From assembly GCF_036898095.1 (NCBI RefSeq), contig NC_090767.1, positions 30,203,358 through 30,267,357 of the forward strand: DNA of 64,000 nt, in the 5' to 3' direction. The position numbers and the translations under genes are program-made. The stretch comes from Palaemon carinicauda. Lineage: Eukaryota; Arthropoda; Malacostraca; Decapoda; Palaemonidae. The notes under the pieces were generated by a model that did no database searches, had not been told where the DNA came from, and saw only the letters and a program-made list of their open reading frames with translations. Positions 43,376 through 55,227 of the stretch are shown here, piece after piece. Each line of letters opens with the position of its first letter. Positions within the stretch are counted from its first letter, which is position 1.

Positions 43376-43984
43376 TTCCGATTGAACTGATTTATTAAAT
43401 ATTAAAAATGACTGAAAACTAATTTTCTACTTTACAAATCTTGATTAGTAATTTTCTGAGAGTTCCTATTAACACTTTTGTCTTTCAGGTTAACGCGGCC
43501 TTCTCCTAGGATGCTTAAAACCCCTTTTAACCAAAGAATGATGAACATCAAGGATACATTATGGGATACAGACTCTCCTGGTCAAGTCCTTCAGTTGGAG
43601 CAGAACAAGTGGAACCTCTAGAACACCATTTCGGCTCTGGGTGTAGGAATCTGTCCCTAGTTTAATTAGTTTTTCATAATGAGGATTCAAATATCTAGTT
43701 CAAGTTTTAAGTCTTGGATAGTGTGCTAAGTCATATTGTTAGCTTACTAATTTACCTAAATTCTTTCCTTTTTAGTTTCATGAATTTAGTTTTCATAAAT
43801 TAAATTCTCATTAGTAATTGGTTTAATGAATAGTTGATGACTAACATTTAGTTAAATATCAATTTAGGTCTATAGAAATCCATGTCAATAACCAAGATTG
43901 AAATCTTGCGTAAGCTAACCGGAAGTCTTATAAAGCTAAATTATATCTCATTTTCATTAAATTTCTGGTAGTCCTGATAGAAGA
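43376..43984. other. Non-coding; one exon-like block
   Basis: 43490-43680 is more GC-balanced than its flanks and is preceded by TTTTGTCTTTCAG, a good splice-acceptor look-alike. No ORF longer than ~40 codons lies in it, so a non-coding transcript exon is possible but unproven. Confidence 0.3.
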
Positions 43985-44610
43985 TATTTCAGGGAGGGGT
44001 TTAGGCTATTTCACATAGGAGTTAATTCAGGTAGGAGTTATTTTGGGTATGAGTTAATTCAGGTAGGAGTTATTTAGAAGTTCTTTCAGGTAGGAGTTCT
44101 TCCAGGTAGAAGGTGAGCTATTTCAAGTAGCAGTCATTTCAGGTACGAGTTCTTTCAGTAGAGGGCAGGCTATTTAAGGTAGAACGTGGGATGTTTCATG
44201 TAGGAGTTATTTCATGTAGGAGTTTTTTTTTCAGGTAGGAGTTTTTTTTCAGGTAGGAGTTAGGATATGTCAAGTAGGAATTATTTCAGGTAGGATTTTT
44301 TTCAGTAGAAGGCAGGCTATTTCAGTTAGATGCTGGGATGTTTCAGGTAGGAGTTATTTCAGGTACGAGTTCTTTCTCGTAGAGGCTGGGATATGTCAAG
44401 TAGGAGTAATTTCAGGTAGGAGTAATTTCAGGTAGGAGTAATTTCAGGTAGGAGTTCTTTCTCGTAGAGGGTAAGCTATTTCAGGCAGATGCTGGAATAT
44501 TTCAGGTAGGATATCTTTCAGGTAGAGGCTGGGATATGTCAAGTAGGAGTTATTTCAGGTAGGAGTTCTTTCTCGTGAAGGGTGGGTTGTTTCAGATAGA
44601 GGCTGGGCTA
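43985..44610 (+). repeat. Minisatellite B, ~15-bp degenerate unit
   Basis: Copies of TTTCAGGTAGGAGTTA with many single-base and length variants, mixed with TTTCTCGTAGAGGGT-type variants. Confidence 0.85.
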
Positions 44611-45334
44611 TTTAGGTTAAATTTGAGTCTAGTGATGTCTTCAGGATTGATTCATTTAATCCAGTGGCCATTCAAATCATGAGATCCTAGAAAAAAGGTT
44701 TTCCTAAATCTATTTGTCAATTTTGACTTTCAAGAATTGAGTATTTATAGTAAGATTTGAAAATCTTTATCGATATCAAAATAGTTTTAGGCTTGTAATC
44801 TATATATTTTTTAAAGTTGAGGAAATAGGAACATGTTAGTAAATTAGTTGGGAGAATTTCAAACTATAGTGTTATTATATTAGGAATTAAGTTTATATAA
44901 GATTACTGAATTATCCGATGCCAAAACTTTCAGTTGATGGAAATGAGGTTTAAGTTTAAGTATAAATAATTCATTTATTTTGTGGCATTTAAATTGAGCT
45001 GCTTTAAATGCTTATTTCAAGGTGTGTTCTTGTTTAGCCTTTCAATTTTCCTTTCTGTCCTATAAGCTTGAGGTTCCTTAACACAAAACCCTTTCGAGTT
45101 TCAATTGTATATCTTAGATAGTTGATCCCCTACATTGTATTTTAAATTTTATAAAGGATGATAACTAACAACTATATTTGAAGCAATCTAAAGTTTAAAT
45201 ACACTATTGGTCCTATATTTAAATATCTAGAGTAAATATTTTAATGTCTTTGTATAAAAACTTATCCAACTTTTTATTCTTAATTTTGTAAAATTCAGTA
45301 TTTGATGAAAAGTCCATCCTACATCCCCATGTTG

Positions 45335-45338
<4 letters not shown>
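44611..45338. other. Non-coding, nothing recognised
   Basis: AT-rich spacer between arrays. Confidence 0.5.

Positions 45339-45412
<74 letters not shown>
45339..45412 (+). repeat. (TC)n microsatellite
   Basis: About 37 units. Confidence 0.98.
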
Positions 45413-45415
<3 letters not shown>

Positions 45416-45720
45416 ATTAAGTTAATGTATAGAGAGGATTTTAGTAGTATACTTTGAATGAAATAAAAAGTTATAGAATATAGGCCTATCAAAAAGTTAC
45501 TGTACATGTTTTTTCCAGATTTTAATTAGATATTATTAGAGAAGCTTAAATTTAAGGTTAGGAAAGATGGGTCTAAAACTTTGTGCTTCTGGGAAGGTCG
45601 AAAGGCTGATTTGTTGATTGGTATAGATTTAAATACTAAGAGTCAAAGTAGGAATTGAACATTGCTGGATAATACAGAATAGTGAATAGTTTTAGGTGAT
45701 CGTTGGCAGACGAGATGATT

Positions 45721-47605
45721 AGGAGGGCTTTGGTGTGAAGTGGCTAGGAAGACTTTGGTGTGAAGTGGCTAGGAGGGCTTTGGTGTGAAGTAGCTAGGAG
45801 GGCTTTGGTGTGAATTGGCTTGGAGGGCTTTGGTGTGAAATGGCTAGGAGGGCTTTGGTGTGAAGTGGCTAGGAGGGCTTTGGTGTGAAGTGGCTAGGAG
45901 GGCTTTGGTGTGAAGTGGCTAGGAGGGCTTTGGTGTGAAGTGGCTAGGAGGGCTTTGGTGTGAAGTGGCTAGGAAGGCTTTGGTGTGAAGTGGCTAGGAG
46001 GGCTTTGGTGTGAAATGGCTAGGAAGACTTTGGTGTGAAATGGCTAGGAGGGCTTTGGTGTGAAGTGGTTAGGAGGGCTTTGGTGTAAAATGGCTAGGAG
46101 GGCTTTGGTGTGAAGTGGTTAGGAGGGCTTTGGTGTGAAGTGGCTAGGAGGGCTTTGGTGTGAAATGGCTAGGAGGGCTTTGGTGTGAAGTTACTAGGAG
46201 GGCTTTGGTAGAAGTGGCTAGGAGGGCTTTGGTGTGAAATGGCTAGGAAAGCTTTGGTGTGAAGTGGCTAGGAGGGCTTTGGTGTGCAATGGCTAGGAGG
46301 GCTTTGGTGTGCAATGGCTAGGAGGGCTTTGGTGTGCAATGGCTAGGAGGGCTTTGGTGTGAAGTGGCTAGGAGGGCTTTGGTGTGAAGTGGCTAGGAGG
46401 GCTTTGGTGTGAATTGGCTAGGAGGGCTTTGGTGTGAATTGGCTTGGAGGGCTTTGGTGTGAAGTGGCTAGGAGGGCTTTGGTGTGAAGTGGCTAAGAGG
46501 GCTTTGGTGTGAAGTGGCTAAGAGGGCTTTGGTGTGAAGTGGCTAGGAGGGCTTTGGTGTGAAGTGGCTAGGAGGGCTTTGGTGTGCAATGGCTAGGAAG
46601 GCTTTGGTGTGAAGTGGCTAAGAGGTCTTTGGTGTGAAATTGCTATGAGGGCTTTGGTGTGAAATGGCTAGGAGGGCTTTGGTGTGAAGTGGCTAGGAGG
46701 GCTTTGGTGTGAAGTGGTTAGGAGGGCTTTGGTGTGAAATGGCTAGGAAGGCTTTGGTGTGAAGTGGCTAGGAGGGCTTTGGTGTGAAGTGGGTAGGAGG
46801 GCTTTGGTGTGAATTGGCTAGGAGGGCTTTGGTGTGAATTGGCTAGGAGGGCTTTGGTGTGAAATGGCTAGGACGGCTTTGGTGTGAAGTGGCTAGGAGG
46901 GCTTTGGTGTGAAGTGGCTAGAAGGGCTTTGGTGTGAAGTGGCTAGGAGGGCTTTGGTGTGCAATGGCTAGGAAGGCTTTGGTGTGAAGTGGCTAAGAGG
47001 TCTTTGGTGTGAAAATGCTATGAGGGCTTTGGTGTGAAATGGCTAGGAGGGCTTTGGTGTGAAGTGGCTAGGAGGGCTTTGGTGTGAAGTGGCTAGGAGG
47101 GCTTTGGTGTGAAGTGGCTAGGAGGGCTTTGGTGTGAAGTGGCTAGGAGGGCTTTGGTGTGCAATGGCTAGGAAGGCTTTGGTGTGAAGTGGCTAAGAGG
47201 TCTTTGGTGTGAAATTGCTATGAGGGCTTTGGTGTGAAATGGCTAGGAGGGCTTTAGTGTGAAAAGGCTAGGAAGGCTTTGGTGGGAAATGGCTAGGAGG
47301 GCTTTGGTGTGAAAAGGCTAGGAGGACTTTGGTGTGAAATGGCTAGAAGGGCTTTGGTGTGAAGTGGCCAATAGGGCTTTGGTGTGTAGAGGCTGGGAAG
47401 ACTTTAGTGTGAAAAGGCTTGGAAGGCTTTGGTGTGAAGTGGCTAGGAGGTCTTTGGTGTGAAATGGCTAGGAGAGCTTTAGTGTGAAAGGGCTTGGAAG
47501 GCTTTGGTGTGAAATGGCTAGGAGGGCTTTGGTGTGAAATGGCTAGGAGGGCTTTGGTGTGAAATGGCTAGGAGGGCTTTGGTGTGAAATAGCCTGTAGG
47601 GCTAG
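45721..47605 (+). repeat. Minisatellite C, 25-bp unit, ~75 copies
   Basis: Unit AGGAGGGCTTTGGTGTGAAG plus TGGCT. Strongly G/T-rich on the plus strand. Marker variants (AAGAGGTCTTTGGTG followed by GCTATGAGG) recur near 46621, 46996 and 47196, that is at multiples of 25 bp, showing block duplication inside the array. No reading frame is maintained with a start. Confidence 0.97.
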
Positions 47606-50020
47606 GGAGTGGGAGGGTTAGTATGCAAGCGTGTGAAATGGTAGGGCTTTGTCTAGTATTAGTATTATTCCTCATCTTCTCATAAGCTACATGAACATAC
47701 CTTGAAATTAACTTTGAGTTAGAATCAGATTGTTCCCTCTAATACATAACTATAAGTTTCAGAACTCCCATTCCCACTCCTTGATCCTACCCCCTCCCAA
47801 TTTGGAAAGATTTTAAAATAAAGGGAACGTTCATATGACTGAGCCTTCCTCCCCATCTGTCCCCCTCCCTCTTCTGGTATCAGTATTTGCCATAATCCTC
47901 ACCACTGAAAGGCCAGAGGGCCCATGAAGTATATATCTTGCTTTTGACTGGAACCACTGTTCATTTAGGCTGTTTATGAACTTCCCATGTACGGAACTCG
48001 TTCATTCTTTCGCTGGTTTCATGAGAGAAGGAGATTGTTAACTTGGTTATGTTGTATTGTCAAAATGCTAGACTCTGTGCTATGGTGAACATGTTTAGTC
48101 CAATTTGATTTTCCATGAAATCTTGTCAGGGTAGATTCTGTCTTGTCAATTCTAGTCATGATTAATAATTCAGTCTTGTTAAAGGATCTTTAAAGCCTCA
48201 AATGATTTAAAAAATTTTGATTCATACTTTTAAATATTTTTGAAATTTAGTTTAAAACTTTTTTAAAATTTCAATCTTGAATTGTAGGAGATTGTAATGT
48301 CAAATTGAACAGGTTTCTGTTATGTATACACTGTCATTTCAAATCGAACTATATCAAATTTGTCATGTATTGTGTAAATTGAGTTGTGAAAAACTTTTTG
48401 TCAAGAGAGTGATTTAAATTCTGTCCAAGAATATGAGAGTTTTCAATGATAATGTAAAATTAGTAACTGTATTGCTAAATTTATCAATTTTATCTGTCAA
48501 TGAAAATCAAAATGTAGAGAGATTTTAATTTAGTTTTAAAAATTTAGATAACTTTCTCAAAAAGTGTTGACAGAATCAGTCTTGCAATCCAGTGCTTTCC
48601 TTTACACTGAGAGATCCCTGAGCTCTTTGAAAAGGGGTCCAGCTGGGACTATAAATGTCCCAAGATATCTGATTCCTACTGTTTCTGTTCAGGACATAAA
48701 GGAGGGATAAAGAACTGCTGTAGTTATTTTAGAAGAAGTGTGTAATACATTCTTGAATATATTATTGTTGGTATAGTTTTAGTTGTTAGTAGGGAGTTAG
48801 GGCCAATGTTGATGAGGGGAATTAAGGGATTATTAAAGTTATTGTTTGTGTAATTCAGGATCAGGTAACCTAGCTTAGGGGATGTTTATATAGGGTTAAA
48901 TCATATGGCTTCAATTTGATTTAGTTTAATCTGCTCTCGGTTAAGTATTTCTAAAATTTCTCCATGATTTGGAAAAGGTTCCGAACTGAAGTATGACTTT
49001 TTAAGATTAGATTTTATAAGACCTACTATAATACTGATGTGCAGGAATGTTTCTTGTGTAGTAATTTACAAAACTTAACCTCTCTGAAGTTATATTCATT
49101 TTATGCAAGGAAACTTTGTAGTTCAGAAAACTTAGACCTAATCTGATAAGCCTCTGAAGCTTGTACAAAACATCAAGTCAGAACATTGGTGTTATATTGT
49201 AATAAACTATATAGAACTCGCCAATTTCTTTTGATTTTAATGACACTTGAGATTTAAATTTACAATTTAGGTTGTTCACTATAACATCATAATTTCTACG
49301 CTATTCTTTCTAGACAACTAAAGCCAAAAACTGTTAAATTAACTGAAAGTTTAATAAACTCTGATCTGCTTATGCTAAAGTCCCTTACGTTTAAATGCTG
49401 ATATATTTAATGTCATAAACTTGATTAAAACTATTTAAAACTTTAGTTAACTTACGTCCATGTTGAGTAACTGTGTAGTAACTTAGGGTAATCTAAAACT
49501 AGAAGTTAGTACATTAATCTTCAAAGCAAATTATCAGAATTTATGTAATTACTATAAGAAAAATCCTGAAAAATCAGTTTTTAGTGATATTAATGTCTTG
49601 ATATTTCATGATATTTCAATTACAAAGTAGCCACTCATTCTGTATTTGAAACTTGCAACTTTTTCGAGTTATATTGAGTGTTTCCATATTTTCATATAGA
49701 TGCATACAGAAAACCTTTACTGATTTGGTGGGATAGCTTTGCATTTTGATTGGATGACTTAAATTTAATTATCTTTAACAAAATTGTAGTTAAGATTATT
49801 TAAATGGAGTTATAGTTTTCTCAAAATACTGTACAGACGCTTTTCAAACGTACGCGCTTGCATTGATTTCAATGTAGATATTACCTTAATCTTAAAGTAA
49901 CTTGCGATTGAATTTAGGAATTAATGAATGCAGGACAATGCATTCCTTGTACATCAGTCAACTTGTAACAAGCAATGAACGGATGGTTGGATGATGTCTG
50001 GAGTAAGTGTTAACCCAGTG
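47606..50020. other. Non-coding; left partner of an inverted duplication
   Basis: 47815-48145 is repeated in reverse at 54835-55160. The remainder is AT-rich without supported gene. Confidence 0.5.
47815..48145 (+). repeat. Inverted ~330-bp duplication, left copy
   Basis: Shares GAACGTTCATATGACTGAG, GTCCCCCTCCCTCTTCTGGT and a CATGAAGTATA block with the reverse complement of 54835-55160, in the same order, with divergence. Confidence 0.7.
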
Positions 50021-50105
50021 ACGGGGGGAGGTCCCCAGGGACAGGGGAAGCACCCCAGGGACGGGGGGAGGGCCCCAGGGACGGGGGGAGGTCCCCAGGG
50101 ATGAA
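50020..50105 (+). repeat. Short G-rich tandem repeat
   Basis: Four copies of GACGGGGGGAGGTCCCCAGG with small variants. Contains G runs with potential to form a quadruplex. Confidence 0.85.
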
Positions 50106-50334
50106 GAGAAGGAGGATCTAGTCTATAGGAAGGAGTTAGTGTCTCGTACTAGTTTTGTCTTTAGTGAGAAATTAGTTTAATCTGTAGCTGATTTTAATAG
50201 ATCTGTGTAAAGGTTATATTAGTGAGACACTTAGATTAGGTTTTCTCTGGTTAAATCAAGGTTAGCAAGTGTCTGTACCTCGGGTTAACACCAAAGATTT
50301 AATCTAGATTTATAGTAAACCATAGAATATTGAG

Positions 50335-50675
50335 TCTAAATAATGAGATATAGTTTAAATCATGAGATTGAGTTTAAATCATTTGAGTTTAAATCATGAG
50401 ATTGAGTTTAAATAATGAGTTTGAGTTTAAATCGTTTGAGTTTAAATCATGAGATTGAGTTTAAATCATGAGATTGAGTTTAAATCATGAGATTGAGTTT
50501 AAATCATGAGATTGAGTTTAAATCATGAGTTTAAATCATGAGATTGAGTTTAAATCATGAGAGTTTAAATCGTGAGATTGAGTTTAAATCATGAGATTGA
50601 GTTTAAATCATGAGATTGAGTTTAAATCACGAGATTGAGTTTAAATCACGAGATTGAGTTTAAATATTGAAATTA
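50335..50675 (+). repeat. Minisatellite E, 19-bp unit
   Basis: About 17 copies of GAGATTGAGTTTAAATCAT, some shortened to GAGTTTAAATC. Each unit carries a TTTAAA palindrome. Confidence 0.93.
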
Positions 50676-51898
50676 GGGTAAACTTTGTTCAGTAGGCAGC
50701 TCTAAGAATTCAAATTTCATGACAGACAATATCGGTTTCCTCACATAATTGGCCTAAGGGGAAGTTTCAAATCAAAGCTTTTTAGAATAATCTAAATAAT
50801 TCTGGTGCCTAAATTAATTTCATACTTGAATCGTAGATTTCAAAGATTTTCATGAGTAATTAATTAAATATATGAAATAGCAAATCCACAGGTTAATCAA
50901 AAGTAATTTCACTTGTTTTTGCATTAATTATAGATTAAATCTAAAGAATTTTTAAATAGCTTTATCAGTTGCTCACATTACCAGATTGGTATATCCTAAT
51001 TGTTTTTATCTATAGATTCTCAAAATTATAAAGTTATTTTATGAATCTTTTAATATAACATTTTACGTGGCCACATTAAGATGAGGTGATAGGCAAGGTG
51101 TTGAGAGTTAAGTATGCAAAAATAAAAATATTCTTTATTAATATGGAAAAGTTTAAGGTTTTTTCAAACAATTCGTTTTTAATGGACAAGTTTCAGCCTT
51201 CTGCTTTGACCATAAGCAATGATATTTACAAATGATACCAACTGAATAAGATACTTTATAATTCTGGTTGTTTTTCGAAAGTCTTTTAATAAATAAAATT
51301 ATTTTTCGATGAAAGAGTAAAGCCATTAGTTCATCCCATTGAAATATAGAAACACTTTGCAAGTCTTGGCCTTAATTCTTTTCAAATCAAGTTTCATTTG
51401 TCTTCAATATTCATGATAGGCCTAGTGGAGACATTTTGGTTGGAAGCCAACTAGTTGAGCCATATCTAGGATAACTGTAGATCCTCCGCTATCCTTAACA
51501 TTGCGGAGAATTTAAGTTAAAGAGGAATACTATCATACCCATAGATGTTTTTAACATTGTTAATAACCGTTTCAAACCATATAATGGCCTAATATAAATC
51601 AGTTTCCTAAGTTTAAACTTTCATATTAATTTTATCTGATAAACTCATCAAAATATATTTATTTCACATAATACGTTTTAAGATAATTAATTTTTCAAAT
51701 GATTAAAAAATCTACTGACTATTAAGATGGGAAATACGAAGTTTATGAAGCCAAAGATATTTCATTAAAGGTAGACTGACTTCAAAGTCAGAGAGGATGA
51801 TTCCAAATACTTCAAAATCTCCTTCAGCTTTTCAATATTTGGTTTTAATAAGAAATGTTCAGGAGCATCTAATATCAATAGAATTTATTCAGGGCTGG

Positions 51899-51900
<2 letters not shown>
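50676..51900. other. Non-coding, nothing recognised
   Basis: AT-rich. The 69-codon minus-strand ORF at 51153-51362 has no known motif. Confidence 0.5.

Positions 51901-51901
<1 letters not shown>

Positions 51902-51946
<45 letters not shown>
51902..51946 (+). repeat. (GT)n microsatellite
   Basis: About 22 units. Confidence 0.98.
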
Positions 51947-51947
<1 letters not shown>

Positions 51948-52051
51948 ATACTGTACTAATTTTTTTATCGAGTAGGCCTACTGTTCGATTAGTTGGTGTG
52001 TTTGTATGATAGGAATAAGTACTAGACAATGTGACACTTTGGTAAAATCTC

Positions 52052-53695
52052 TGTTTGGTAGGTAGCCTTACTCTTAGTTTAAGGGTTGTTCAGCTTTGTA
52101 GGTAGACCTACTCTTAGTTTAAGGGTTGTTCAGCTTTGTAGGTAGGCCTATAGTTAGTTTAAGGGTTATTCAGCTTTGTGGGTAGGCCTACTGTTAGTTT
52201 AAGGGGTTTTCAGTTTTGTAGGTAGGCCTACTGTTAGTTTAAGGGTTGTTCAGCTTTGTAGGTAGACCTACTGTTAGTTTAAGGGGTTTTCAGTTTTGTA
52301 GGTAGGCCTACAGTTAGTTTATGGGTTGTTCAGCTTTGTAGGTAGGCCTACTCTTAGTTTAAGGGGTTTTCAGTTTTGTAGGTAGGTCCACTGTTAGTTT
52401 AAGGGCTATTGAGCTTTGTAGGCAGGCCTACTGTTAGTTTAAGGGTTGTTCAGCTTTGTAGGCAGGCCTACTGTTAGTTTAAGGGTTGTTCAGCTTTGTA
52501 GGTAGACCTACTCTTAGTTTAAGGGGTTTTCAGTTTTGTAGGTAGGCCTACTGTTAGTTTAAGGGTTGCTCAGCTTTGTAGGTAGGCCTACAGTTAGTTT
52601 ATGGGTTGTTCAGCTTTGTAGGTAGACCTACTCTTAGTTTAAGGGGTTTTCAGTTTTGTAGGTAGGCCTACTGTTAGTTTAAGGGTTGCTCAGCTTTGTA
52701 GGTAGGCCTACAGTTAGTTTATGGGTTGTTCAGCTTTGTAGGTAGGCCTACTCTTAGTTTAAGGGGTTTTCAGTTTTGTAGGTAGGTCCACTGTTAGTTT
52801 AAGGGCTATTCAGCTTTGTAGGCAGGCCTACTGTTAGTTTAAGGGTTGTTCAGCTTTGTAGGCAGGCCTACTGTTAGTTTAAGGGTTGTTCAGCTTTGTA
52901 GGTAGACCTACTCTTAGTTTAAGGGGTTTTCAGTTTTGTAGGTAGGCCTACTGTTAGTTTAAGGGTTGCTCAGCTTTGTAGGTAGGCCTACAGTTAGTTT
53001 ATGGGTTGTTCAGCTTTGTAGGTAGGCCTACTCTTAGTTTAAGGGGTTTTCAGTTTTGTAGGTAGGTCCACTGTTAGTTTAAGGGCTATTCAGCTTTGTA
53101 GGCAGGCCTACTGTTAGTTTAAGGGTTGTTCAGCTTTGTAGGTAGGCCTACTGTTAGTTTAAGGGTTGCTCAGCTTTGTAGGTAGGCCTACAGTTAGTTT
53201 ATGGGTTGTTCAGCTTTGTAGGTAGGCCTACTCTTAGTTTAAGGGGTTTTCAGTTTTGTAGGTAGGTCCACTGTTAGTTTAAGGGCTATTCAGCTTTGTA
53301 GGCAGGCCTACTGTTAGTTTAAGGGTTGTTCTGCTTTGTAGGTAGGCCTACTGTTAGTTTAAGGGTTGTTCAGCTTTGTAGGTAGGCCTACTGTTAGTTT
53401 AAGGGTTATTCAGCTTTGAAGGTAGGCCTACTGTTATTTTAAAGAGTTGTTCAGCTTTGAAGGTAGGCCTACTGTTAGTTTAAGGGGTTTTCAGCTTTGT
53501 AGGTAGGCCTACAGTTAGTTTAAGGGGTTTTCAGTTTTGTAGGTAGGCCTATAGTTAGTTTAAGGGGTTTTCAGCTTTGTAGGTAGGCCTACTGTTAGTT
53601 TAAGGGTTGTTCAGCTTTGTAGGTAGGCCTACTGTTAGTTTAAGGGTTGTTCAGCTTTGTAGGTAGGCCTACTGTTAGGTTAAGGGTTGTTTTAG
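52052..53695 (+). repeat. Minisatellite F, 40-bp unit, ~41 copies
   Basis: Unit GGTAGGCCTACTGTTAGTTT plus AAGGGTTGTTCAGCTTTGTA, with the perfect palindrome TAGGCCTA. Higher-order structure: the GGTAGGTCCA variant is at 52381, 52781, 53061 and 53261 (spacings 400, 280 and 200 bp, all multiples of 40). A 120-bp triple unit is repeated exactly at 52501 and 52621. From ~53430 one extra base shifts the register. Confidence 0.97.
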
Positions 53696-54834
53696 CATTT
53701 AGGAATTCTTAAATTAGGGTCTCTACACATAGCTTCCAAAATGTGTCATATTTGAGAGCGTATTACACATGGAACTAAATTGACTTTTTGTGGTCCACGT
53801 GCAAGGTTAATCTGTACTTCGGTCCGATCTGCCTATCTGCTAGGAGGAGTAGTAAGGATAGTCAGGGCAGTGGTTTGCACGTGTCTTCTCCTTTACCCAA
53901 CTCAATCCTGCACATGAAATGGGACGGATGAGAGAGAGATCCTTTGGGGGCAGTTGTGGTTCCTGTCTGCTTTTGAGAGAGCAAAAGGATTCTGGAGTAA
54001 TTGATCGTGGTGGAATTGTAATATAAGACTGATGAGGTCTCTTCTCCCTCCAACCATTTTATCATTTAATTATTGTTTCTAAACGAAAATTTAGATTTGA
54101 AAAGATATCCCCTTGCTCTGTATTAACTAATTAGAATACTATAACATTATCTTGAAGAAGCATCATACTATTCTTGTCATACTTGATTCACGATCATTGC
54201 ATTAATGTCTGTAAGATTTTCAATAAAACATTTAAAAAAGAGAAGGAAATGGAAAGCATTCAAGGGCCTGGTGACTTTGTTCATTCAGAAACAAAATGCT
54301 TAGTTAATCTTGTTACCAGGTGGGAAGGGGCGGGCCTTGGTGGGCTTTCCATTTCCTTCTCTTTTTTTATTGAAAATTCGACTAATTTACACAATCATGA
54401 CACTTGTAACCTCAAATGTTTAACATCAAACTCATTCCAATGTTCAGAAAAATCAGAGATAACGTATTACTTTAGTATCCCATTTTATGGGATCTGAAAT
54501 ATTCGTTTTCTATGATTGTCGTTGGTTGAGTTTGTTAGAAAACGGGGTTAAAGAATTTTATATAGTTTGTCATTGACTTTGTAACGTATTCATATTTATA
54601 CTTAATAATGCTATTAAGTGTATTGAAACCTGTTTTGTGTATGGCAATTAATCTTCTATAATAAAAGACATTATCTAAACGTATTTGTTTTTCTTAATTC
54701 ATAATGTAAAAATAATTTTTACCACAAAATAGTCGACTCGGTCTACTATGCTTAAACCCAGAGTTAAAGTAACATATAAAGATAACTAATTTTGAGGCTA
54801 AAATTATTTATTATCACAAGACTTAGAGTTGTCA
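53696..54834. other. Non-coding with one fold-back
   Basis: No supported gene. 54218-54258 and 54338-54377 form an inverted repeat (AAGAGAAGGAAATGGAAAGC against GCTTTCCATTTCCTTCTCTT, then ATTTTCAATAAA against TTTATTGAAAAT) with an ~80-base loop. Confidence 0.5.
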
Positions 54835-55160
54835 GGAATGAATATACTTATGAGAATTGAACTAAACATGAATATCATAGAAAATAGTCTTCATTTTCAT
54901 AATACTTTCATACCAAGAGACTACATATTTCTCTCATTATCACCAGTGGAAGAGTGAACGAACTCTCTACATAGGAAGGGAATAAACCAGTCTTATAAAT
55001 AAACACCTGTGGTTTATAATAGTTTAAAACCAAGGTTTTATACTTCATGAGGTCTCTGGTCTTTCAGAGGAGAGAGAGAATGAAGGCATTTTACTGGTAC
55101 CAGAAGAGGGAGGGGGACGACTGGGGAGAACACTCAGTCATATGAACGTTAGATTAAAAC
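54835..55160 (-). repeat. Inverted ~330-bp duplication, right copy
   Basis: Reverse-complement partner of 47815-48145, about 7 kb away. The piggyBac-like element inserted ~70 bp to its right. Confidence 0.7.
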
Positions 55161-55227
55161 ACTCCAGGTCATTGAATATTTTTAATATTTTTTTTATTTA
55201 TATTTTTTATTTTGTTCAATATACTCT

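Noticed and set aside
45721..47605. CRISPR-like regular array
   Set aside because: Units are contiguous 25-bp repeats without unique spacers, in a eukaryotic context.
52052..53695. CRISPR-like palindromic repeat array
   Set aside because: 40-bp units are contiguous and the variable parts are themselves shared variants, so this is a minisatellite.
53862..54065. 67-codon minus-strand ORF as a gene
   Set aside because: No motif, no supporting splice or promoter context; indistinguishable from chance.
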